Positions 24,401 through 31,734 of a DNA stretch of 35,614 nt are shown one piece after another. How positions within the stretch are numbered: position 1 is the first letter of the stretch; each line of letters starts with the position of its first letter. The DNA lies in the NCBI RefSeq assembly GCF_030684675.1, contig NZ_JAUXXZ010000011.1, forward strand, positions 1 to 35,614, in the 5' to 3' direction. The position numbers and the translations under genes are program-made. The DNA is from Daejeonella sp. (GTDB taxonomy: Bacteria; Bacteroidota; Bacteroidia; Sphingobacteriales; Sphingobacteriaceae). The notes beneath the pieces were generated by a model, which searched no databases, was not told the origin of the DNA, and was given only the letters and a program-made list of their open reading frames with translations.

Positions 24401-27141
24401 TAGAAACGTCCCTAAAACACGGAGGTTCGGGTGTTACGGCTGGTCAACCCCCAAAATCTGCCTTATTTGTTCCGATGATGGTAGGAGATGTTGTGAGGGG
24501 ATCAGTGAGTTTACAAAATGTTGATAAGGAACATGCTTTTGGAGAGTCTGATGTACGGCTACTTACGACCTTAACCAACAGTATGAGCGTAGCGCTTGAG
24601 AACGCAAGATTATTTGATGAAACCAACCGCTTGTTAAAAGAAACAGAACAGCGAACCACTGAGCTGGCGGTGATAAACAGTGTTCAGGAAGGTTTGGTTC
24701 GGGAAATGGACATACAAGCAATTTATGAAATTGTAGGAAATCGAATTTGTGATTTGTTCGATATACAAACTGTGTTGATTCGCACTTTTGACCATAAGAC
24801 TGGAAATGAGCATTGGAGATATGCTATAGAAAAAGGTGAACGTCATTATTCTGAGCCAAGGCCAATTATTTGGGCAAACAAGCAGATAATTAAAACAAAA
24901 AAAGCCTTACTGATCAATAGGGATTATCTGGAAACTGCCAAAAAATATGGAGGTTCAGGAGTAAGTATGGGTCAGCCACCAAAATCTGCAGTTTTTGTTC
25001 CCATGCTCGTGGGAGACGTTGTTAAAGGATCAGTCAGCCTGCAAAACGTTGATCGTGAAGGTGCATTTTCAGAACCAGATCTGAGATTGCTGACTACACT
25101 TACCAATAGTATGAGTGTAGCTCTTGAGAATGCCAGATTATTTGATGAAACCACACATTTGCTTTCAGAAGCCAAGCAAAGGGCAACAGAGTTGAGTACA
25201 GTAAATAATATTAGTAAAGCCCTTGCCTCACAATTAAATACAGATGAGCTGATACAATTTGTTGGCGACCAAATGAAACAGCTTTTCAATGCAAATATTG
25301 TTTATCTGGCCTTATTGAATCAAAAGACCGGGGTAATAAGCTTTGCATATCAATATGGAGAAGTGATGCCATCACGATTAATTGGGGATGGTCTGACTTC
25401 AAACATCATTCTTACAGGAGAAGCACTACTGATAAATAAAGATATTCAGGAAAGAACAGAAGAGATGGGTATTCAGCAAATGGGTCTTCCTGCTGCTTCT
25501 TACCTGGGAGTTCCAATACCTGTTGGAGATGATATTGTAGGAGTATTAAGTGTTCAGAGCACAGAACAGGAAAATCGATTTAATGAGGATGATCAACGAT
25601 TGTTATCAACTATAGCAGCATCTGTTGGAGTAGCTTTGAACAATGCAACCTTATTTGAAGATGTTAAGCAAGCGAAAATGGAGGCCGAAGCGGCAAGTAA
25701 AGCTGCAGAAAAAGCAAACGATGCTAAAAGTGCTTTTCTTTCTACCGTAAGTCACGAACTGAGAACCCCGCTTACTTCTGTACTGGGATTTGCAAAGATC
25801 ATACGAAAGCGTTTGGATGAAAAAATATTTCCAACTGTAGACCGCACTGATCCTAAAACAGATAAAGTGGTCCACCAAATTATTGAAAACCTTGGAGTTG
25901 TCATCTCAGAGGGAGAAAGGCTGACCCATTTGATCAATGACGTTCTTGATCTCGCCAAAATTGAAGCAGGGAAAATGGAGTGGAATGTGGAAGATGTTTC
26001 ATTATCAGAAGTTGCAGAAAGAGCGATTTCTGCAACAGCATCGCTATTCAATCAAAAATCACTGAAACTTGAAAAACAAATTGAAGCAGACCTTCAGCCT
26101 ATAGCGGGTGATCGTGATAAATTGATCCAGGTAATTATTAATCTGATTTCAAATGCAGTGAAATTTACCGACAAAGGATCAGTATTATGTAAGGTGTACA
26201 GGGATGGGGATGAATTGATTGTTGGTATTACCGATACCGGAATTGGCATTGCTGCAGAAGATTATGCTGCAGTATTTGAGCAATTTAAACAAGTTGGTGG
26301 TGATACCCTTACCGATAAACCCAAAGGGACTGGTTTGGGCCTGCCAATTTGTAAAGAGATTGTGGAGCACCATGGAGGGAGAATTTGGCTGGAAAGCAAG
26401 CTGGGAAAAGGGAGTACATTTTCATTTGCCTTACCTATAATCAGGTCTGAACCTGTTCTAAAACCACTTTATCTCGATCAATTGGTTATGCAATTGAAAG
26501 ATCAGATTTCAAAATCACCATTTAATGGAATTTCGAAGAACGCTTCCATTTTGGTGGTGGATGATGATGATTCTATTCGATCTTTATTGGATCAGGAACT
26601 GAGTGATGCTGGTTATCTGATTGAACAGGCACGTAACGGTAAGGAAGCTCTCGAAGCAGTACGCAAGAATAAGCCCGATCTTATTATTTTAGATGTGATG
26701 ATGCCCGAAATGAATGGGTTTGATGCAGCAGCTATTCTTAAAAATGATCCCCAAACGATGGATATCCCTATAATTATTCTATCCATCGTTCAGGATAAAA
26801 TCAGAGGTTACCGAATTGGAGTAGATAGATATTTAACTAAACCTATAGACACAGTACAATTATTTAATGAAGTAGGGGCTTTACTGGAACAAGGTAAGTC
26901 GAAGAAAAAGGTCATGGTTGTTGATGAAGATTCAGCAGCAGTACGTTCATTAACAGAAGTGCTTGAAGCTAAAGGGTACCATGTGGTAGAATCTGATAGC
27001 GAGCAATTATTGGAGAATGCCATTGCTGCCCAGCCTGATATTATTATCCTTAATTCATTACAGTCAGAAAAACAGGATATTGTACAAACACTGCGATTTG
27101 AGAAAGGCCTTGAAAATGTCTTTTTTCTGGTCTATCAGTAA
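21415..27141 (+). CDS. Giant cytosolic hybrid histidine kinase: 8 GAF domains, HisKA, HATPase, two receiver domains
   Basis: About 1,908 residues, starting at ATG 21415 (a TTG lies immediately upstream). There is no signal peptide or transmembrane helix. Seven similar GAF units begin with the linker A/G-VINSVQE at residues 30, 205, 381, 558, 733, 908 and 1085; a divergent eighth begins at 1261. A coiled-coil linker leads to HisKA with phospho-acceptor His1447 (STVSHELRTP). The HATPase has the N-box (Asn1580), DTGIGI and GTGLGLPICK. The first receiver (about 1713-1830) keeps Asp1760 in LDVMMPEM. The second (about 1836-1908) has Asn1880 where the phospho-acceptor Asp should be and ends early. 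GAF units bind small molecules or mediate dimerisation; the ligand is unknown, and no phytochrome-type cysteine pattern is seen. It is followed by a lone receiver and a cyclase on the same strand. Confidence 0.93.
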   Translation: MAKEKLPNELLQDQIILLSNQLNQRSEELAVINSVQEALVMNMEIQAIYDLVGDRIRDLFDAQAVIIATFEEDVAVENFKYTIENGERFYLESRPLDKLRQHLITSRQKIVLNTREEAFEWLGKSALPGTKIMISGVFVPLVMGDKITGYISLQNVDRENAFSENNISLLETLANSMGVALENARLFDETARLLKETEQGKAELAVINSVQEGLVREMDMQGIYNLVGNRIRDLFNAQGVIIATFDLQNKIEYFNYAIENGEISSPKPRPFDKVREHLIQTGQNILINENVGKAIAEFGLRVVPGTEMPKSLLFMPMKVGDRVTGYVSLQNIDQENAFSFSDVRLLSTLSNSMSVALQNAKLFDETTRLLKETEQQKAELGVINSVQEGLVREMDMKAIYELVGDRLCELFPDTQALVIRTFDHDTGLEYFQYAIEKRVRFSVDPRPIIWTNNIIITTKEPLLINDNFVEKAKKFGSEGVVKGEPPKSAVFVPMIVGDVVRGSVSLQNVDREHAFTDSDVRLLTTLTNSMSVALENARLFDETNRLLKETELRTAELAVINSVQEGLANELDMQAIYDLVGNKIRQVFNAQSVIIATLDDENGLEHFQYNFNQSGRFYPEPRPLDHLRLKLISGKQKIVIQNKDESFTWFKGVSIPGTKMMVSGVFVPLIVGDKVTSYVSLQNMEVEGAFSDSDVRLLETLSNSMSVALDNARLFDETTRLLKETEQRTAELAVINSVQEGLAKELDMQGIYELVGDRVQRLFNAQAVIIASFDPVIKYEHFNYVFENGQKVNIPPRPINNLRQDLLDHGHTIYLKTKKQLKVIYGVTAIGDTEMPMCSLFVPLVAGTEVRGYVSLQNMDKENAFSDSDVRLLETLSNSMSVALENARLFDETNRLLKETEQRTAELAVINSVQEGLAHELDMQGIYNMVGDRLCELFPDSQTLVIRTFDHETGIEHWHYAKEKGIRQYVDPRPLNWNSRQLILTKKPLDIEENYVETSLKHGGSGVTAGQPPKSALFVPMMVGDVVRGSVSLQNVDKEHAFGESDVRLLTTLTNSMSVALENARLFDETNRLLKETEQRTTELAVINSVQEGLVREMDIQAIYEIVGNRICDLFDIQTVLIRTFDHKTGNEHWRYAIEKGERHYSEPRPIIWANKQIIKTKKALLINRDYLETAKKYGGSGVSMGQPPKSAVFVPMLVGDVVKGSVSLQNVDREGAFSEPDLRLLTTLTNSMSVALENARLFDETTHLLSEAKQRATELSTVNNISKALASQLNTDELIQFVGDQMKQLFNANIVYLALLNQKTGVISFAYQYGEVMPSRLIGDGLTSNIILTGEALLINKDIQERTEEMGIQQMGLPAASYLGVPIPVGDDIVGVLSVQSTEQENRFNEDDQRLLSTIAASVGVALNNATLFEDVKQAKMEAEAASKAAEKANDAKSAFLSTVSHELRTPLTSVLGFAKIIRKRLDEKIFPTVDRTDPKTDKVVHQIIENLGVVISEGERLTHLINDVLDLAKIEAGKMEWNVEDVSLSEVAERAISATASLFNQKSLKLEKQIEADLQPIAGDRDKLIQVIINLISNAVKFTDKGSVLCKVYRDGDELIVGITDTGIGIAAEDYAAVFEQFKQVGGDTLTDKPKGTGLGLPICKEIVEHHGGRIWLESKLGKGSTFSFALPIIRSEPVLKPLYLDQLVMQLKDQISKSPFNGISKNASILVVDDDDSIRSLLDQELSDAGYLIEQARNGKEALEAVRKNKPDLIILDVMMPEMNGFDAAAILKNDPQTMDIPIIILSIVQDKIRGYRIGVDRYLTKPIDTVQLFNEVGALLEQGKSKKKVMVVDEDSAAVRSLTEVLEAKGYHVVESDSEQLLENAIAAQPDIIILNSLQSEKQDIVQTLRFEKGLENVFFLVYQ
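21502..25194 (+). repeat. Seven tandem ~526-base GAF-encoding repeats in A-B-C-A-B-C-C order
   Basis: Units start at 21502, 22027, 22555, 23086, 23611, 24136 and 24667, with spacing 525-531 bases (175-177 codons). The linker that opens and closes each unit (LFDETNRLLKETEQRTAELA) is almost invariant, while the middles form three classes. Class A (units 1 and 4) has PGTK-M-SGVFVPL. Class B (2 and 5) has TEMP-SLF-P. Class C (3, 6 and 7) has RTFDH-TG plus PPKSA-FVPM-VGDVV. The eighth GAF from 25195 belongs to none of these. Confidence 0.9.
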
Positions 27142-27202
27142 GAAGAGTAGCATCATATTCAAAAAGCAGTAAGGAATACATCAGTTTATTAAAAAGAAAA
27201 TT

Positions 27203-27586
27203 ATGTCAAAAAAAATTTTGATTGTAGATGATGAGGCACACATTAGAATGCTTTTAGAGCAAACCCTGGAAGAACTGGAAGATGAAGGCGTTGATTTTTT
27301 CACCGCCGAAAACGGAGAGCAAGCTTTAGAAATCATTCAGGCAGAGAACCCTCAGCTCGTTTATCTTGATGTGATGATGCCTAAATTGAACGGCATGGAA
27401 GTGTGCCGTCGGGTAAAAAAGGAACTTGGATTGGAAAAGGTATTTATTGTTTTATTGACCGCCAAAGGTCAGGAACTCGATCGCTTGAAAGGCCAGGAAG
27501 TAGGTGCCGATGTGTATATGACCAAACCCTTTGACCCGGAAGTTATTCTGGCAAAGGCAAGGGAAGTATTAGCTCTTGATAACTGA
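27203..27586 (+). CDS. Single-domain response regulator (CheY-like)
   Basis: A 127-residue receiver with no output domain. The acidic pair is in LIVDDEAHIR (Asp10, Asp11), the phospho-acceptor is Asp56 in YLDVMMPK, the conserved Thr is in LLTAKG, and Lys is in MTKPFDP. It lies 61 bases after the giant kinase and 21 bases before the cyclase start, so the three are probably one transcript. It likely receives phosphate from the kinase (directly or via its receiver) and contacts a partner protein; the cyclase is the obvious candidate (inference from order only). Confidence 0.93.
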   Translation: MSKKILIVDDEAHIRMLLEQTLEELEDEGVDFFTAENGEQALEIIQAENPQLVYLDVMMPKLNGMEVCRRVKKELGLEKVFIVLLTAKGQELDRLKGQEVGADVYMTKPFDPEVILAKAREVLALDN

Positions 27587-27607
27587 CATTCAAATTTGCA
27601 TCCGCAA

Positions 27608-29266
27608 ATGGTACAAATAAATTTAAAATCGATCATCAGAAAGAATGGAACAGAAAGCCTGATCCATTCAATTATGCATGAAATAAAAGCTGCCGCCTGG
27701 ATTGAAGACGATTCGGGTAAAATACTGGCTGGTGAAGAAGGACAGGATCCCCCATTTTCTTACCCGGTAAAAATAGAGGGCCGTGTTATTGGGTATGTGA
27801 AAGGTGATGAACATGCTTTAATCATAGCGAACATTCTGGATCATTTAGCAATAAAAGAAAAAGAGAAAAAAAAACTGGGTGCTGAAGTGCTGAACCTTTA
27901 CCAGGAGATCAATATGATCTTTAATTTTTCGGAAAAGCTGGCACAAACTATTGATGCAACTTCTATCTGTGTAATTGCTTTTCAGGAGGCTATGCGTGTG
28001 ATTGAATCGGATAATGGGGTAATTATTTTAATGAATGAAAGCACAAAAAAATTACAGGTTAAAGCTACCTCCGGCGAGTCGTTTTTTAATGAAGACGTAA
28101 TCAATGCTCAACTGCATTTTTTGCTTAAGATTATTTGGGGGATTCAATCTGAAATTATTACTGATACCTCTTTATTAGCAGAAGCGGGCATAATTTTACC
28201 AGAAGTCAATTCAATTATTTATTCCGCATTAAAGGTCAATCACCGGATAATGGGTGTCATCATATTGGGCAGTAAGGAAGAGGTAAATTATACGGCAGCT
28301 GATCTGAAGTTGCTTACAACCCTTGCCTTACAATCCTCTTCAGCTATGGAAAGCGCATTTTTGTACGAAAAAAATATAAAGGAAGTCCAGGAAAAAGAAG
28401 CAGCGATGCGTTTGATCAATGAAGTAAGCGGAAAATTTGTTCCTTATGAATTTATAGGTGCTTTGGGGCATACCGTTCTTACAGATGTTAAGCTTGGCGA
28501 CCAGGTAGAGAAAATTGTAACCGTTCTTTTTTCTGATATCCGGGACTATACTACCCTATCTGAGCAAATGACACCTGAGGAGAATTTTAGATTTGTATGT
28601 TCTTTTAATGAACGTATGGGGCCTGCTATCCGCAAACACAATGGATTTATTAATCAATACCTCGGGGATGCGATTATGGCGATATTTCCGGGTAATGCTG
28701 CAGATGCTTTATGTGCATCGATTGAAATGCAAAAAAAAGTAGTTGAATTTAATGCAGAGAGAAATGAAAATGGTCAGCAGCCCATACAGATCGGTGTTGG
28801 AATGCACACCGGTCCTCTGATTATGGGAATAACAGGCGATGCCGACCGGCTGGATGCGACCACCATTTCCGATACAGTCAATACTGCCTCCCGGCTCGAA
28901 AGCCTTACAAAACAGTACAAAACCGGTATTATTTTAAGTGAAGCAAGTCTTAATCAGATCACTCAAAAAGAAAAATTTCATTTACGGTCATTAGGTCTGG
29001 TTCAACTAAAAGGCAAACAAAACCACATTAACATTCACGAATGTTTCAGCGGAAATACGGAAGAGGATATATTTAAAAAGCAAAAGACCCTTTCTACCTT
29101 TAATCAAGGCATGTATAATTATTTAAACAGTTCATTTGGGGCTGCTGAACAGGCTTTTCTATCAGTAGCGGCAGTGCATCCCGAAGACCGGACGGCCGAA
29201 TTTTTTCTCAATAATTCAAAACTTTATATGGAAAAGGGCATAATCGAAAATGGGGCAGGTATATAG
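27608..29266 (+). CDS. GAF-containing class III nucleotidyl cyclase
   Basis: A 552-residue cytosolic protein. ATG 27608 is preferred; a TTG start at 27596 would add only four residues. Residues about 1-85 are a small N-terminal sensor-like domain, about 95-265 a GAF-like domain, about 270-290 a linker helix, and about 295-475 the class III cyclase domain. Metal ligands Asp310 (FSDIRDYT) and Asp354 (YLGDAIMAIF) and transition-state residues Asn425 and Arg429 (TVNTASR) are kept. The purine-specifying positions are Gln350 (in place of Lys) and Thr418, neither the classical adenylate (Lys/Asp) nor guanylate (Glu/Cys) pair. A short helical tail follows. It is the last gene of the kinase/receiver unit. 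Confidence 0.9.
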   Translation: MVQINLKSIIRKNGTESLIHSIMHEIKAAAWIEDDSGKILAGEEGQDPPFSYPVKIEGRVIGYVKGDEHALIIANILDHLAIKEKEKKKLGAEVLNLYQEINMIFNFSEKLAQTIDATSICVIAFQEAMRVIESDNGVIILMNESTKKLQVKATSGESFFNEDVINAQLHFLLKIIWGIQSEIITDTSLLAEAGIILPEVNSIIYSALKVNHRIMGVIILGSKEEVNYTAADLKLLTTLALQSSSAMESAFLYEKNIKEVQEKEAAMRLINEVSGKFVPYEFIGALGHTVLTDVKLGDQVEKIVTVLFSDIRDYTTLSEQMTPEENFRFVCSFNERMGPAIRKHNGFINQYLGDAIMAIFPGNAADALCASIEMQKKVVEFNAERNENGQQPIQIGVGMHTGPLIMGITGDADRLDATTISDTVNTASRLESLTKQYKTGIILSEASLNQITQKEKFHLRSLGLVQLKGKQNHINIHECFSGNTEEDIFKKQKTLSTFNQGMYNYLNSSFGAAEQAFLSVAAVHPEDRTAEFFLNNSKLYMEKGIIENGAGI

Positions 29267-29395
29267 AAAATTTGGGCCTCCTAATCGAGTCATATTAACA
29301 TTGAAGCATCATAAATAATCAGGAAGCCGTTCAAATGACCCAGTCCCATCATCTTGCTGCTTGACAAGTTTTTCATCTGCTATTGATGCTGTTAG

Positions 29396-29488
29396 TTGTG
29401 CAAAAGATATGATTATTTTGAACACGCGGCTTTTTTACAGGATGATGTGCGTTTTCAGGAAATTTTAAAAAGGATTGGATTTAATTAA
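29396..29488 (+). pseudogene. Remnant of a C-terminal coding sequence
   Basis: In the 230-base gap before the first TPR kinase, a short open frame bounded upstream by TAG (29393-29395) reads into a protein-like end, FLQDDVRFQEILKRIGFN, and stops at TAA 29486-29488. The pattern D-x-R-F-x-x-I/L-L-K-R-I-G is the usual ending of TPR-bearing regulatory proteins. No start codon or upstream domain is present, so this looks like the surviving tail of a deleted gene. The rest of the gap shows nothing I can name. Confidence 0.45.
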
Positions 29489-29496
29489 AACAAACT

Positions 29497-31713
29497 ATGA
29501 AAGCTCCGTTAATTAAAATACTTCTTTTTACAGTCCTGCTGGGCTTAGCCAACCGGCAGCACGGGTATGCACAGGAAAACTACCTGTATAAACAATATGA
29601 TTCGCTTGCATCGCAATTAAAATACAAGAAAACAGACAAGGAGAAAATTAAGGTCCTGGAGCTAATGATTGATGCTGGATTACCCCGATTTCCTGATTCC
29701 TCCTACACTCGTTTATTTAAGGATATTGATCAGTTAATGAAGCTGAATAAGGGCCGGGAACTAATAAACGTCAAAGCATACGCTACCCTGCGTGATGCAT
29801 ACCTTTTACGGCAAAAAGGAAAGCTATTACCGGCCCTTAATACCCTCAAAACCAGCATTGCTGAATTCGACCGGGATAAACAGATCATACCTACCCTCCT
29901 ATGGGAACTCCGCATTCTTTATAATTTTTCAGGCCTCCAGGAAGATCGCTATACCTTTTACACTGAAAAATTAAATCATTACCGGCTAAACGGCCCATGG
30001 CAAAATACGGCGCCATGCTATAATGGATTGGCAGGGTATTATGGGGCTTTCGCAAATTATAACTTAGCGATAAGTAACTATCTTAAAGCTGCGGATATTT
30101 ATAAACGTTACAGCCCCGGGGATTATCTTTATTGCTTAAATCAGGCGGGAGTTGTTTACCAGTTGTGGGGAAATTCAGAAAAAGCCTCTGAATATTTCAA
30201 GATGGCATTGTCTTTAAATAATGGCAAAACTCCTCTTGAGCAATCAAATGCCCTAAGCGATCTTGCAATTGATAAGAAGGATTTTAAACAGGCTCACAGG
30301 TATGCTGATGAATTGATCAAATACCCTGCTACTTCTTTAGGGAGACCTTATTTCTACGGCCTCCTGAGGAAAGCAAGAATTTACATAGCCCAGAGAGAAG
30401 CAGAGAAAGCCCGACCTTTTTTAAAGGAAGCGAATAGCATGAATCTTGTCGGACAGGGGCTGAAAAGTGAATTATATCACACTTTTTACCTGTATTATAA
30501 TCTGGTTAAAAATTACAAGGAAGCTGAAATTAGTCTATTAAAAGCTTATTCAATTTCATTGCTACTACAAACCAACAGGGGTCAACTGAGATATTTAAAG
30601 GAGTTGGGAGAATTTTATGGCCGGCAAAATAATTATAAAGCGGCTTTTCAATACAGCACACTTTTCTTTAAATTAACTAAGGACTTAGATTCCAGTCAAA
30701 ACAGGTTTAAAATAGCTCAATATGAAGGTGAAAAAAAGGAACTGGAACAGGCGGAACGTATCAGCAAACTAAATCAGCAACGCTTGTTACAGGAAAACCA
30801 GCTCAGCCAGCGCAACCGGATGCTTTGGATATTTTTTGTGGTCGTATTACTGGTAAGCGCTTTCCTGGTATTTATTTACCGGCAGTTACAGACGAATAAA
30901 AAGACCCTTTCTTCTTTACTTACGACACAGAAACAGCTGATCCAGTCGGAGAAGATGGCCTCCCTTGGGGAACTGACCGCTGGCATCGCACATGAGATAC
31001 AAAACCCGTTGAATTTTGTGAATAACTTTTCGGAAGTGAGCATGGAACTCATAGAGGAAGTCAAAAGCGAAAAGCGAAAAGCTAAAAGCGATCGAAGTGA
31101 AGAATTGGAAAATGAACTTCTGGATGATATATCCCAAAACCTCCAAAAAATATCCCATCACGGAAAACGGGCAGATTTTATTGTAAAGGGGATGCTCCAG
31201 CACAGCCGTACCAGCACAGGCGAAAAACAAGCCACCAACATCAATACCCTGGCAGATGAATTTCTAAAACTCTCCTACCACGGGCTTCGGGCAAAAGACA
31301 AATCATTCAACGCAGAACTGAAAACCAATTTTGATAAAAACCTCCCCAATTTAAACGTGGTGCAGCAGGATATTGGACGGGTTTTGCTGAATTTGTTCAA
31401 CAATTCGTTTTATGCGGTACAGGAAAAGCGAAAAGCAGACCCTCAGGGGCATGATACAGATTATAAGGCGGTAGTTGAAGTAAGCACTGCTACCCATGGC
31501 GATAAAATAGAGATCAGGGTGAAAGATAATGGCAACGGTATTCCCGATTCCATTAAAGACAAGATCATGCAGCCATTTTTTACTACCAAGCCTACAGGTG
31601 AGGGGACGGGATTGGGATTGAGTTTGAGTTATGATATTGTGAAGGCACATGGCGGGGAAATAAAAGTGGAAACCAAGCAGGGCGAGTTTACGGAGTTTAT
31701 AATTATCTTATAA
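29497..31713 (+). CDS. Membrane sensor histidine kinase with periplasmic TPR domain (copy 1)
   Basis: A 738-residue protein. The signal peptide ends near HGYAQ (about residue 25). A periplasmic helical region of TPR type spans about 40-400 (for example YNLAISNYLKAADIYKRY). A coiled coil is followed by a single transmembrane helix at about 442-463 (MLWIFFVVVLLVSAFLVFIY). The kinase core carries HEIQNPLNF (phospho-acceptor His499), the N-box with LFNNSFYAV, DNGNGIP and GEGTGLGLS. No receiver or DNA-binding domain is attached, so phosphate must go to a separate regulator. It is followed four bases later by a close paralogue whose kinase half is very similar. The kinase region contains heptanucleotide repeats that encode KSEKRKAKS and KRKA loops. 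Confidence 0.9.
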   Translation: MKAPLIKILLFTVLLGLANRQHGYAQENYLYKQYDSLASQLKYKKTDKEKIKVLELMIDAGLPRFPDSSYTRLFKDIDQLMKLNKGRELINVKAYATLRDAYLLRQKGKLLPALNTLKTSIAEFDRDKQIIPTLLWELRILYNFSGLQEDRYTFYTEKLNHYRLNGPWQNTAPCYNGLAGYYGAFANYNLAISNYLKAADIYKRYSPGDYLYCLNQAGVVYQLWGNSEKASEYFKMALSLNNGKTPLEQSNALSDLAIDKKDFKQAHRYADELIKYPATSLGRPYFYGLLRKARIYIAQREAEKARPFLKEANSMNLVGQGLKSELYHTFYLYYNLVKNYKEAEISLLKAYSISLLLQTNRGQLRYLKELGEFYGRQNNYKAAFQYSTLFFKLTKDLDSSQNRFKIAQYEGEKKELEQAERISKLNQQRLLQENQLSQRNRMLWIFFVVVLLVSAFLVFIYRQLQTNKKTLSSLLTTQKQLIQSEKMASLGELTAGIAHEIQNPLNFVNNFSEVSMELIEEVKSEKRKAKSDRSEELENELLDDISQNLQKISHHGKRADFIVKGMLQHSRTSTGEKQATNINTLADEFLKLSYHGLRAKDKSFNAELKTNFDKNLPNLNVVQQDIGRVLLNLFNNSFYAVQEKRKADPQGHDTDYKAVVEVSTATHGDKIEIRVKDNGNGIPDSIKDKIMQPFFTTKPTGEGTGLGLSLSYDIVKAHGGEIKVETKQGEFTEFIIIL
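31063..31090 (+). repeat. Four in-frame heptanucleotide repeats (AAAAGCN) in kinase copy 1
   Basis: AAAAGCG, AAAAGCG, AAAAGCT and AAAAGCG run without gaps. Because seven is not a multiple of three, the repeat is read in rotating frames and encodes KSEKRKAKS, a lysine-rich loop in the linker between the phospho-acceptor helix pair. The same element is at the equivalent place in copy 2. Confidence 0.8.
31424..31437 (+). repeat. Two heptanucleotide repeats in the ATPase loop of kinase copy 1
   Basis: AAAAGCG followed by AAAAGCA, encoding EKRKA directly after the N-box helix (FYAVQ). This is the second site of the same repeat within the gene. Confidence 0.65.
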
Positions 31714-31719
31714 GATATG

Positions 31720-31727
31720 AAGGAAGG
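31720..31727 (+). promoter_or_regulatory. Purine-rich ribosome binding site that decides the start of kinase copy 2
   Basis: AAGGAAGG ends seven bases before ATG 31735. The in-frame ATG at 31717 lies upstream of this site and would put six polar residues before the signal peptide, so 31735 is the better start. Confidence 0.6.
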
Positions 31728-31734
31728 ATACAAC

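Noticed and set aside
21502-25660. Regularly spaced direct repeats considered as CRISPR or another repeat-spacer array
   Set aside because: The period is about 526 bases, fully coding and in frame, and the 'spacers' are homologous GAF pockets.
31717-31734. ATG 31717 as start of kinase copy 2
   Set aside because: It precedes the purine-rich ribosome site and puts six polar residues ahead of an otherwise clean signal peptide starting at 31735.
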